DNA from: Pseudomonadales bacterium
GTDB lineage: Bacteria; Pseudomonadota; Gammaproteobacteria; Steroidobacterales; Steroidobacteraceae
DNA: 23,418 bases
Reading direction: 5' to 3'
Assembly (NCBI GenBank): GCA_020442965.1
Contig: JAGRJB010000067.1
Location: forward strand, 1 to 23,418
Part shown: positions 1-8,200 of the stretch, piece after piece
Numbering within the stretch: the first letter of the stretch is position 1
How the letters are laid out: each line of letters opens with the position of its first letter
Notes under the pieces: generated by a model
The model's database searches: none
What the model saw: only the letters and a program-made list of their open reading frames with translations
What the model was told of the DNA's origin: nothing
Position numbers and translations under genes: made by a program

Positions 1-30
1 GCCGACATCGGCAACTGGAACCTGGAGTAA
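1..30 (+). CDS. gspG: Type II secretion major pseudopilin GspG, C-terminal end only
   Basis: Only the last nine codons and the TAA stop are in the window. They encode ADIGNWNLE, and an Asp-Ile-Gly-Asn-Trp-Asn-Leu ending is a hallmark of the major type II secretion pseudopilin GspG, whose C-terminal part helps bind calcium. Finding gspH, I, J, K, L, M and N directly downstream on the same strand supports the call. GspG polymerises into the periplasmic pseudopilus that pushes folded substrates through the outer-membrane secretin. The rest of the gene lies upstream of the window. Confidence 0.85.
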   Translation, partial: ADIGNWNLE

Positions 31-49
31 TTCACAGGCGCAGCGCAAG

Positions 50-592
50 CTGTCGCGCCTCGCCGGTTTTACACTGGTCGAGGTGCTGGTCGTCGTCGTG
101 ATCATCGGACTCATTTCTGCCGGCGCAGTCATCGCGTTCACTGGCGAGAAGCGCGATCGGCAACTTGAGCGCGAGACCGATCGCATCTACGCCCTGCTCG
201 ACTACGTGCGCGATCAAGCGGAACTGCAGACACGCGAGTATGGCTTGCGAGCCGATGCGGCCGGCTACCAATTCGTCACTTTCGACGTCCGCGGCAAGAC
301 CTGGCGCGAGGTGGACGAAGACGACGCGCTCACCCGACGCGAACTGCCAGCGGGGCTGATGCCGTCGTTAGTGGTCGAGGGGCGCAGGGTCATTCTCACT
401 ACGCGGCGCGATGCCAAGGACAAGGACAAAGAGGCCGAGAGCCTTGCGCCGCAGGTAATTTTGTTTGGCAATGGCGACATGAGTTCGTTCGAATTCGACC
501 TGCAACGCGAACGCGATGGGCCCGAAGGCAAGGTCTGGAGCGACGAGAACGGCGTGCTGCGCGTCGACCACCCGGGCAAGCCGGCCACATGA
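50..592 (+). CDS. gspH: Type II secretion minor pseudopilin GspH
   Basis: The product is a minor pseudopilin of the type II secretion system, processed by the prepilin peptidase and placed near the pseudopilus tip. The frame shows the class III leader and methylation motif: a short basic leader, then AG|FTLVEVLVVVVIIG, with Glu at +5 and a long hydrophobic helix. It follows gspG and overlaps gspI by ATGA at 589-592. No ATG, GTG or TTG exists in this frame between the window start and the cleavage site. The first visible candidate is CTG at 50, giving leader MSRLAG. A GTG at 83 would delete the processing site and is rejected. With the CTG start the protein is about 180 residues, normal for GspH. 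A start further upstream, inside gspG and outside the window, cannot be excluded, so the family call is firm and the start is not. Confidence 0.85.
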   Translation: MSRLAGFTLVEVLVVVVIIGLISAGAVIAFTGEKRDRQLERETDRIYALLDYVRDQAELQTREYGLRADAAGYQFVTFDVRGKTWREVDEDDALTRRELPAGLMPSLVVEGRRVILTTRRDAKDKDKEAESLAPQVILFGNGDMSSFEFDLQRERDGPEGKVWSDENGVLRVDHPGKPAT

Positions 593-1143
593 AAGCCGCA
601 AATCAGCGCGGCTTTACGCTGATCGAGGTGATCGTCGCACTCGCGATCGTGGTCCTGTCCATCGGCGCGTTGTTAGGGGCTGTTACGTCTTCGGCCAGCA
701 ATACCGACTACCTACGCGATCGCACTTTTGCAGAATGGGTCGCGCTCAATAAACTGACTGACACGCGACTTGGCGCCAATGTGCCCGCGCGTGGCGAGAC
801 CACGGGCGAAATCGAGTACGCCGGCCGGCGCTATGCGTGGCGCCAGACAGTGACCCCGCTGCCGTTCGAGGGCATGTTCAAGATCGACGTGTCATCACGG
901 CTGATCAAGGCAACGGGACCGTCGAGCGACACGCAGGACAAGAACGGGAGTTGGACCGCCACCGTAACGGGAGTCATGGGAACCTCGGTGCAGGTCGTGA
1001 CGACGCCGCTAGGCCCCTCGTGGGGCAGCCTGCAACCCGCCAACGCGCCGACTGGAAGCGCAGGTGGAAACAATCCGGGTGATCGCGGCCAGACACCTGG
1101 GCCTTTGCCGCCACCGCCTGGGTCAGTCCCGCCAACGACATGA
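589..1143 (+). CDS. gspI: Type II secretion minor pseudopilin GspI with proline-rich tail
   Basis: GspI is a minor pseudopilin that pairs with GspJ and GspK at the tip of the type II pseudopilus. The leader MKAANQRG is followed by FTLIEVIVALAIVVLSIGAL, with the cleavage Gly at residue 8 and Glu at mature position 5. The segment AEWVALNKLTD, about residues 46-56, is typical of GspI. The ATG overlaps the gspH stop (ATGA) and the stop overlaps the gspJ start (ATGACG at 1140), so translation is probably coupled. At 184 residues it is much longer than the usual 120-130. The excess is a low-complexity tail from about residue 135, rich in Gly, Asn, Pro and Thr, including PGPLPPPPGSVPP. No frameshift is needed to explain the tail. 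Confidence 0.93.
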   Translation: MKAANQRGFTLIEVIVALAIVVLSIGALLGAVTSSASNTDYLRDRTFAEWVALNKLTDTRLGANVPARGETTGEIEYAGRRYAWRQTVTPLPFEGMFKIDVSSRLIKATGPSSDTQDKNGSWTATVTGVMGTSVQVVTTPLGPSWGSLQPANAPTGSAGGNNPGDRGQTPGPLPPPPGSVPPTT

Positions 1144-1781
1144 CGGGCATGCGCCAACGCGGGTTCACGCTGATCGAAATCCTCGTCGCGGTGGCGATCG
1201 CCGCCGTCATGTTTGCGATCGGCTATGCCGGGATCGACCAGGCGCTGCGCGATCGGGAAGGCCTAGAGGCCGCGCAGAATCGGCTGTCCACGCTGCAGCG
1301 TGCGATGCGTGTGCTCTCGCAGGACTTCGCACAAGTCGTTGCGCGCCCGGCGCGCGACCTGTTAGGCAATGGCGATCTGCAACCGGCGCTGCAAAGCGGC
1401 CGCACGGGAGATTATCTGATCATTTTCTCGCGCGGCGGCTGGTCGAACCCGGCGGGAGCACAGCGCGCAGCGCAACAACGCGTTCGCTATGTGCTGGTCA
1501 ACGGCGAACTGGTACGCGAATACTGGTTGTCTCTCGATCCGGCGCTCAACGCCGAGCCGCGTCGGCGTCTGCTGCTCGAGGGCGTGCGCAGCGTCCAGTT
1601 CCGGTTCCTGGATCCGAACGGCCGGTCGTGGCGCAATGACTGGCCCGCGACGAATACCGTCGGAGTCGTTACACCGGCCAACGCCGATCTCGCGCTTCGG
1701 ACGCGACCGATCGCCATCGAAGTGACCATCGATCTGGATGACTGGGGCCGCGTGTCGCGCATCTTCGAGGTGCCGTCCTGA
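1140..1781 (+). CDS. gspJ: Type II secretion minor pseudopilin GspJ
   Basis: GspJ is a minor pseudopilin and part of the GspI-J-K tip complex. The leader MTGMRQRG is followed by FTLIEILVAVAIAAVMFAIG, with cleavage after Gly8 and Glu at mature position 5. The following segment, with LQRAMRVLSQDFAQ at about residues 56-69, is the usual GspJ amphipathic region. The C-terminal part contains a FRFLDPNGRSW strand and ends in an IEVTIDLDDWG-like segment, also typical of the family. At 213 residues it has the normal length. The start overlaps the gspI stop by four bases. An alternative start at the internal Met4 would also keep the processing site. The stop TGA (1779-1781) overlaps the proposed CTG start of gspK. 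Confidence 0.93.
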   Translation: MTGMRQRGFTLIEILVAVAIAAVMFAIGYAGIDQALRDREGLEAAQNRLSTLQRAMRVLSQDFAQVVARPARDLLGNGDLQPALQSGRTGDYLIIFSRGGWSNPAGAQRAAQQRVRYVLVNGELVREYWLSLDPALNAEPRRRLLLEGVRSVQFRFLDPNGRSWRNDWPATNTVGVVTPANADLALRTRPIAIEVTIDLDDWGRVSRIFEVPS

Positions 1782-2764
1782 ACGCGCGACCGACGAATTC
1801 GTCGCCGGCGCGGCAGCGCGGCATTGCGTTGCTGACGGCCATCGTGCTGTTCGCGATCGCGACCATCTTGGCGGCGGCGATCACCTATAACAAGGCGATG
1901 TCCGCTCGGCGTGCCGCTGCCACCTTCGCGCTCGATCAGGCCTTGCAGGCGGGGCTCGCGGCTGAATCGCTCGCTGCATTGGCTCTCGAAACATCTGCCA
2001 AGCGCAGTCCGTCGGAGACCCTGCCAACACAGCCCTGGGCGCAAGCCTTCGGGCCCGTGGAGATCGAGGATACGGGGATCTGGGTCGCCGGCCAGCTCGA
2101 GGACTTGCAAGGTCGCTTCAATCTGAACTCGCTCGTGATCTACGATCCGGCGGCCAACGCCTTCGTGGCGGATCCCGGATCGGTCAAGGAATTCAAGCAA
2201 TTGTTGCGCCAGCTCGACCTGGAGGAGAAGTGGGCCGATCTGGTCGTTGACTGGATCGATACAGATATCGCGCCCTATGGGCCCGATGGCGGTGAGGACT
2301 CGCTCTATCTGACGCAATCGCCTGCCTATCGACCGCCTAACACTTTTATCACGAGCACGAGCGAACTTCTGGCGCTACCCGGCTTCGGCGCCGAGCGCTA
2401 CCAGCGAATCGCACCGTTTGTGGCAGCATTGCCTAACGACAGCAAGATGAATATCTGTACGGCCCGGGGTGTGGTATTGGATGCGGTGCGAGCAGATGGG
2501 CAGGAGGAGTTTCAGGCGAGTGAGCCGACCGGTCATCGCGATGGACCGTGCTTCCCGACGCGGCAGTCGTACCTGGACGGAATCGCCGCCCCGCAGCCTG
2601 ACGACCGGGCGCGCGTCGAAGCTCGTATCGACGAGAAATCGAATTATTTCCTCTTGACGAGCACAGTGCGTATTGGCACTACCGAGTTCGTTCTGTACAG
2701 TGTTTTGTTTCGCGAGCAGAGTGGTCAGATCAGGACGCTCCAACGCACCTTTGGCAGCGAGTAA
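1778..2764 (+). CDS. gspK: Type II secretion minor pseudopilin GspK
   Basis: GspK is the largest minor pseudopilin and caps the pseudopilus tip. I place the start at CTG 1778, which overlaps the gspJ stop as CTGA. It has a GAGG Shine-Dalgarno at 1767-1770 with a 7-base gap. This gives a 328-residue protein with leader ending PARQRG, cleavage after Gly15, then IALLTAIVLFAIATILAAAI. The TTG at 1829 would fall inside the hydrophobic helix and remove the peptidase site. No ATG or GTG lies in frame between the gspJ stop and the motif. As expected for GspK, mature position 5 is not Glu. The body has LEDLQGRFNLNSL (about residues 106-118) and the TSTSELLALPGF helix-hairpin-helix-like segment seen in the family. 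It is followed after three bases by gspL. Confidence 0.92.
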   Translation: MNARPTNSSPARQRGIALLTAIVLFAIATILAAAITYNKAMSARRAAATFALDQALQAGLAAESLAALALETSAKRSPSETLPTQPWAQAFGPVEIEDTGIWVAGQLEDLQGRFNLNSLVIYDPAANAFVADPGSVKEFKQLLRQLDLEEKWADLVVDWIDTDIAPYGPDGGEDSLYLTQSPAYRPPNTFITSTSELLALPGFGAERYQRIAPFVAALPNDSKMNICTARGVVLDAVRADGQEEFQASEPTGHRDGPCFPTRQSYLDGIAAPQPDDRARVEARIDEKSNYFLLTSTVRIGTTEFVLYSVLFREQSGQIRTLQRTFGSE

Positions 2765-2767
2765 CCC

Positions 2768-4036
2768 ATGGCCGATTGGCTTTTGATTCGCCTCTCAGGC
2801 ACGAGTCCCAGCGAGTCTTCCTGGCTCGTCTGCAACGACTCGGGTCAGATCGTCGTCGCGCCGCAGAACGGCAAGCTCGAGGAGGCGGCGGCGCTCGCGA
2901 CCGCGCGACGTGTCGCGGTCGTGGTGCCGAGCGACCAGGTGTTACTGACCGATGCGCAGCTGCCGGCGAAGACCGGCGCAAAGCTGCTGCAAATGGTGCC
3001 ATTTGCCCTCGAGGAGCAGCTGGCCGAGGATATCGAAGACTTGCACTTCGCCGTCGGCGAGCGTCAAGGTTCCGGGCGTACGCCCGTGGCTGTCGTTGCC
3101 AGCGCTACACTGCGTAGCTGGCTCAGCGAACTGCAGGCGGCGGGAATCTCCCCGAATACGCTGTATGCAGAAGCCAGTCTCGTGCCCAGCACGCCGGGCC
3201 AGGTCACCGCTGTGCTCGATGGTCCTAACATCACGATTCGCCTTGACGGTGCCGCGCCACTCGTTGTGCCGTCCGAGCCCGTCGGCGCCGCGTTCGATCT
3301 CGCTGAGGCGCAACGAACCGACACCCTGCCGGGCCTCGAGCCCTCGCCGTTGGGTATGCTGCTGTACACCGCGCCGGCGGACTGGCAAGCTCGCCGTGCC
3401 GAGTTCGACGCGTTGCGATCGCGATTCACTAACATCAAGGTTCAGTTGCTCCCCAATGGACCGGTCGCGCTGCTGGCGCAACAACTGGGTAGCGCGGCTG
3501 CGATCAACCTGTTGCAAGGCACGCACGCGCCGAAATCGGAGGCATCGGCTAACTGGCGCGCCTGGCGGTGGGCGGCGCTGCTCGCCGGTATACTCTTCAC
3601 CGTGCACGTCGGCGCCAAATCCTACGAATTGATGCGACTCAAGAAGGCAGAAGTGACGCTCGATCGCTCCTTGAACGAGGTGATGCGACAGGCGATGCCG
3701 GACGATCCGAGTCTGCGCAATGCGCGCCAGAGAGTCGAACAGCGGTTATTAGCGCTGCGCGGCAACGCCGTCAACGGGGGTAGCATGCTCGGCGCGCTGG
3801 GAGCGCTCGCCAACGCCAAGAACAGCGTGCCAGCCGCGGCCCTCAAGGGCTTTACGTTCCGCGACGGCACCTTGGAGCTGCGCATCACCGCGCCCGATGC
3901 GGCGAGTCTTGACGCCGTTGCACAGCAGTTCAACGCCAACGGCTGGCGCGCGCAGCTGTTATCGGGAACGGCTGCCGGCGAGATCTATCAGGGGCGCATC
4001 GAGGTGAAATCGCCGGCTGCCGGAGGCCGCTCATGA
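2768..4036 (+). CDS. gspL: Type II secretion inner-membrane platform protein GspL
   Basis: GspL links the cytoplasmic ATPase GspE to the inner-membrane platform and partners with GspM. The 422-residue product has the expected order: a cytoplasmic actin-like domain (about residues 1-255) opening with MADWLLIRL and containing LLQMVPFALEEQLAEDIEDL; one membrane span at about 263-285 (WRWAALLAGILFTVHVG); and a periplasmic ferredoxin-like domain ending FNANGWRAQLLSG. The length matches the family. The ATG lies three bases after the gspK TAA, and the TGA overlaps the gspM ATG by four bases, so coupled translation is likely. Confidence 0.92.
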   Translation: MADWLLIRLSGTSPSESSWLVCNDSGQIVVAPQNGKLEEAAALATARRVAVVVPSDQVLLTDAQLPAKTGAKLLQMVPFALEEQLAEDIEDLHFAVGERQGSGRTPVAVVASATLRSWLSELQAAGISPNTLYAEASLVPSTPGQVTAVLDGPNITIRLDGAAPLVVPSEPVGAAFDLAEAQRTDTLPGLEPSPLGMLLYTAPADWQARRAEFDALRSRFTNIKVQLLPNGPVALLAQQLGSAAAINLLQGTHAPKSEASANWRAWRWAALLAGILFTVHVGAKSYELMRLKKAEVTLDRSLNEVMRQAMPDDPSLRNARQRVEQRLLALRGNAVNGGSMLGALGALANAKNSVPAAALKGFTFRDGTLELRITAPDAASLDAVAQQFNANGWRAQLLSGTAAGEIYQGRIEVKSPAAGGRS

Positions 4037-4515
4037 ACGCGCTGACGAAATGGTTCGGCGGCTTGAGCGAGCGCGAGCGTCTCCTGGTGACGATGGGCGC
4101 CGCTGCCGCGATCGTATTGCTACTGCTCGCTGTCGTGCTGCCGCTCAACATGGCGGTCGCCAAAGCATCGGCCCGTGTCGACAAGAAGCGCAGCGATCTC
4201 GCATTCATTCAGAGCGTGGCGCCCGAGGTCGCGGCGGCCGGACCGCTCGCCGGCGGTGGCACATCGGCGGAGTCGTTAGTCGTTCTGATCGATCGGTCCG
4301 CGCGCGAGTCCGGCCTTGGTTCGTCGTTGGCCAGCACTCAGCCGAGCGGCGACAAGTCGCTGCGCTTGCGCCTCGACAAAGCCTCATTCGATCTGCTGGT
4401 CGGCTGGCTGGCACGCCTGTCGGACCAGCACGGCGTCAGCGTGGAATCGGCAGAAATCGACGGTGGTGGCGAGCCCGGTCTCGTGAACGCCGGCCTCGTA
4501 TTGCGCGCACGTTGA
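4033..4515 (+). CDS. gspM: Type II secretion platform protein GspM
   Basis: GspM is a small bitopic inner-membrane protein that stabilises GspL in the assembly platform. The 160-residue product has a short cytoplasmic segment with the usual LSERERLLV, one hydrophobic span at about residues 17-42, a charged periplasmic stretch (KASARVDKKRSDL), and a C-terminal ferredoxin-like region ending NAGLVLRAR. Glu/Arg-rich residues just before the span are typical of GspM. It overlaps gspL by ATGA and is followed 13 bases later by gspN. Sequence similarity in this family is low, so operon position carries much of the weight. Confidence 0.9.
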   Translation: MNALTKWFGGLSERERLLVTMGAAAAIVLLLLAVVLPLNMAVAKASARVDKKRSDLAFIQSVAPEVAAAGPLAGGGTSAESLVVLIDRSARESGLGSSLASTQPSGDKSLRLRLDKASFDLLVGWLARLSDQHGVSVESAEIDGGGEPGLVNAGLVLRAR

Positions 4516-4528
4516 CCGCTCTCGCTCC

Positions 4529-5275
4529 ATGAAGCGCATTGGTCTCACGATCGCGGCGTCGTTCGTCGTGTTCACGATCGTGCTCGCGTTCAATCTGCCG
4601 GCCGCGTGGGTACGCAGCTTTCTGCCGGCCGCTGTCAATTGTGGGCAGTTGTCCGGTAGCGTCTGGCGTGGTTCGTGCGCGCCATTGACGCTACAGGGCT
4701 CGCTGCCGATCGGGACACTGACCTGGGATTTGTCGCCGTGGCGCGTCGTCACTGGCAAGCTCGTGGGACCCGTGAATCTTGCTCGTGGCGAGCTTGCGGT
4801 CAGCGCTGTTCTGGCACTGGGCCTGTCGGGCGATGGTGAGATCAGCGCGCTGACCGCGCGCCTGCCGCTCGATGCCGCCGTTCTGCCGATCGTACCGGCC
4901 AATATTCGCGGTTCGATGACTCTTGATTTCTCAAAGTTGGTGCTATCGGACGGCAAGCCAATCGAGCTGCACGGGGTGGTCGAGGGGCGCAATTTACGAG
5001 AGGTCGGCGCGCGACCCATGGCGCTCGGTAGCTACTCGCTCACCTTTGACGGGCCGGCCGCCGCGGACGGCTCGCTGACTGGACAGCTCGTTGATCTGGG
5101 CGGCCCGTTGGCCGTGCGGGGAACGGTTCGGCTGACCATGCCTTCCGGCTACCTGATTCAGGGCACGGCCGCCGCGCGTGCGCAAGCACCGCCGCAACTG
5201 CAACGGCAGCTCGAAATTCTGGGGCCGGCCGATGCCGACGGTATGCGACAGTTTGCGCTCGAAGGGACCTATTAG
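4529..5275 (+). CDS. gspN: Type II secretion protein GspN
   Basis: GspN is an accessory inner-membrane component found in some type II secretion systems and not essential in all of them. The 248-residue product has an N-terminal hydrophobic anchor (about residues 5-25), then a periplasmic beta-rich region. The segment CGQLSGSVWRGSC, followed by PIGTLTWDL about 12 residues later, is characteristic of GspN, as is a repeated Gly-rich strand pattern to the end. It is the last gene of the + strand operon. Its TAG stop directly abuts the stop codon of the converging helicase gene, which leaves no room for a separate terminator. Confidence 0.9.
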   Translation: MKRIGLTIAASFVVFTIVLAFNLPAAWVRSFLPAAVNCGQLSGSVWRGSCAPLTLQGSLPIGTLTWDLSPWRVVTGKLVGPVNLARGELAVSAVLALGLSGDGEISALTARLPLDAAVLPIVPANIRGSMTLDFSKLVLSDGKPIELHGVVEGRNLREVGARPMALGSYSLTFDGPAAADGSLTGQLVDLGGPLAVRGTVRLTMPSGYLIQGTAAARAQAPPQLQRQLEILGPADADGMRQFALEGTY

Positions 5276-8200
5276 TTAGTCGACGCGCGGCTCGTTCGCG
5301 TCGGCCGTGGTCTGCAGCGAACATTCGCGCCATTCTTTCAGCAATGGAAAGTACAGACCGGCCCGTACCGGCCCACCTTTGAGCGCTTCCAGTAAGCGGA
5401 CGTAGCGAGTGAGCTGCGCTCGATAGCGGGCGGTCTGCTCGAGGAGAAACTGCTCCACGGAACCGCCTTCGTGAGGACTGGTCTTGAAGTCCACAACCCA
5501 GCGCACGCCGTCGGCATCGACAAAGGTCCGATCGATCACGACACTCACGATGCGCTGGTTCTCCACGCCGCTCAGTGCCAACTCGCTCGCAGCATCGCGA
5601 TGCTCACTACTTAGTATCCAGCGTCCGCGTGGATCTTGCAGCGTGTTATCGAGCGCGGTCGCGGCGCGGCTCGTCGCATCGTCCAGATCTGCCGGCGGCA
5701 CGCCAAGTGCGACCAACTCAGTGCGCAATTGCGCGCGCAAATGCGCGACTGCTGCTTCGTCATCGAGCGCCGCAGTCATGGCGATGGTCTCGAGTGCGCC
5801 GTGCACCGCCGTTCCAATCTGTCGCGCGGTCTCACTGGCCCAGCGGAACTCGAGGGGATCGTCCAACGATCCCACGTCGAGGCTGGCGCGGATGCAATCG
5901 GCCGGTCCTTGCGGCGCGCGCCAGTCCGGTTTCAGTCGCCTGAGTCGATTGCCTGTGCGGGCGAGCACGGTTCCTGAGCCAGTGTCATCGACTAGCGGTT
6001 GCTGCCTCGCGCAGTGTTCGGCAACGACAGGCCAAAGCGGTTCCAGCAGCGAATTCTTTCGCGCGCTCAGGTCTTGATTGGTATCGACACGCGGGTGCAG
6101 ATAAACATGCAAGCTTCGCCGCGCGCGCGTCAGGGCAACATATAGCAATCGCGCTCGCTCGAACGCCTGGCGTCGCGCCCGGTAACGCTTGATCAATTTA
6201 TCCAAGGGACCATCGTCACCGCCGAGACGTTTGAGCGGCGCGACGAGTAGATCGCTCGAGTCCGTCACGGCCTTGGCCTGCATGCGCGGCAATTCCAGCC
6301 AATGCATCAGCGGCGGTCGGTCGCGCTGCGTGGGCCTGCCAACGCCTGGCAAGATCACGTGATCGTACTCGAGCCCTTTGGCCTGAAAAATCGTCGTCAC
6401 GATGACCGCGGCATCGTCATCCGCATTCGAGGGCGCGTACAAGTCCGCGAGTAAAGCTTCGAGCTCACTACCCACGGGCACACCTACCTGCGATTCATGC
6501 GACTGGAGCGCCGCGAAGAATGCGCGGACTCCTTCTAGCTCTTCCGCAGCGACACAGGTGGCCGGTCCGCCAAGGCGCAGCCACGCCGATTCCACCCACT
6601 CGGCCAAGCTGCGCCGCTCGCGCTCTGCCAGACATTCATCGAGGACGGCGAGTGAACGCGCTGCCCGTACCGTTCCCTCCGCGCTCAGGCCGGACTCAGC
6701 CAAGGCGGTCCGCAATTGGCTCAGGACGACGGGCAGATCACGCGCTGCTGCGGCTGCTTCCACAGAGTCCGGTGCCTCATTCGCGATCGGCATGCGCGTG
6801 TTGGCAATGATTGTCAGATCCACCAGCGTCAGCCCGCACCATGGAGCGCGCAAAATCGCAAGCCAGGCAGTGCGATCCGCGAGATTGAGGAGCGCGCGGG
6901 TCAGGGCTTCAAGATCGCGAATGGCGGAAGTGTCGATGAGCGGCGTCAGCTTGACACCGCTGTAGCTGATGCCGGTAGCGCGGAACTGCTGGCAGATTTG
7001 CAAGGTGTGAGATCTGGCGCCAGCCAAAACCGCGATCGATTCGCCGGGATGATCACGCCGCAACTCAGCGACGGTCCGGGCGACATGCTGCGCCTCAGCG
7101 AGCCTCCCCGCGGCGGCAACGTGATGCACATTGAACGGTCCGTCGCCGCGATCACCTGCGGCAGGTTCGCTAGCCAGGTGCCGGATCGCGCCGAATCGGA
7201 TATCGTCCGCCGGCGGAAACACCCGCCCGAACCAGTCGTTAGCGCGCAGAACGAGCGGCGGCGCGGAACGGAAGTTCCGACGTAGCTGCAACGTCTTGAA
7301 GCGGATGTCGCCGATGCCCTGCTCGCGTGCCCGAACGAACAGCCCGACCTCGGCATTGCGAAACAGGTAGATAGATTGCATTGGATCGCCCACGATAAAG
7401 ATTGTCCTACCGTCGTTCGGCGACCAGTTCGCTACCAATGCCTCCAATAGATGGAACTGCTCATGTGAGGTGTCCTGAAACTCATCCACCAAAATGTGTT
7501 GTAACCTGAGGTCGAGCCGCTCCGCCAAATCCGTCGGTCGACCCTCTTCCGTCAGAGCTTGCCGGGCGGCGCCCGCTACCGCGATATGATCGCAAACGCC
7601 CGTCTCGGCGAACAGCACATGCAACATCTGGGCGGCGTAGATCAGCACCGCGCCCAAAGCTTCGAGCGCTTCGACTGTTTCGACATCAAGCTGCGGGTCG
7701 GGCAAGCAGGCGATATCGTCCAACAACTGCTGCGTTCCGGGCAGACACCCAACCGCGTCGATCCAGGCCACCGCCCTGGCTTTTTCTTGTGGCGGTTTGA
7801 TGCGTACCCCGGAGGTAATGCCGAGCCCCTTTGGACTGCGAAAGCCGCCGGTTTTGGTGAGGGCGAAACTGGCGACACCGCGCCAGCGAGCGAGGTCTTC
7901 GGCTCTCGCCGTCAAGGCGCCGTCAGTCGTCAGCCATGGCAAGTATCCCGCGAGCAGCTCCCGATCCGCGGCGCGCATCGTGCGCGCGCAGTTTGGCAAC
8001 AATTTTGTGACCTCGGCGCACAGTTCCACTCCGAGCGTTTGCTGGGTGCGGGCCAATGTGTCTTCGATGATGGCCGTGAGGCTCGATTCGATGGCTTTGG
8101 GCAAGTGGCCGCCATCCTGCGAAACTCGCGGCAGCCAATGGTTGCGTTCCGCAAGCATCGCAACGATCAGGCGTTCCAATCGCCGCCACTCGTTGTCGAG

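Noticed and set aside
109..200. CRISPR array, tRNA or insertion sequence anywhere in the window
   Set aside because: No spaced direct repeats, no cloverleaf-like sequence and no transposase reading frame were seen in reading the whole window; the coordinates are only a placeholder.
83..592. GTG at 83 as the start of gspH
   Set aside because: It lies inside the hydrophobic helix and removes the Gly|Phe peptidase site and Glu+5, which are clearly encoded just upstream.
1487..2317. Long open frame on the - strand across gspJ and gspK
   Set aside because: It is antisense to two confidently identified genes and shows no domain or sensible composition; it is typical of GC-rich DNA.
1829..2764. 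TTG at 1829 as the start of gspK
   Set aside because: It deletes the basic leader and cleavage Gly. CTG 1778 has a ribosome site and an overlap typical of the operon.
2942..3607. Long - strand open frame inside gspL
   Set aside because: It is Arg- and Gln-rich nonsense opposite a firmly identified gene.
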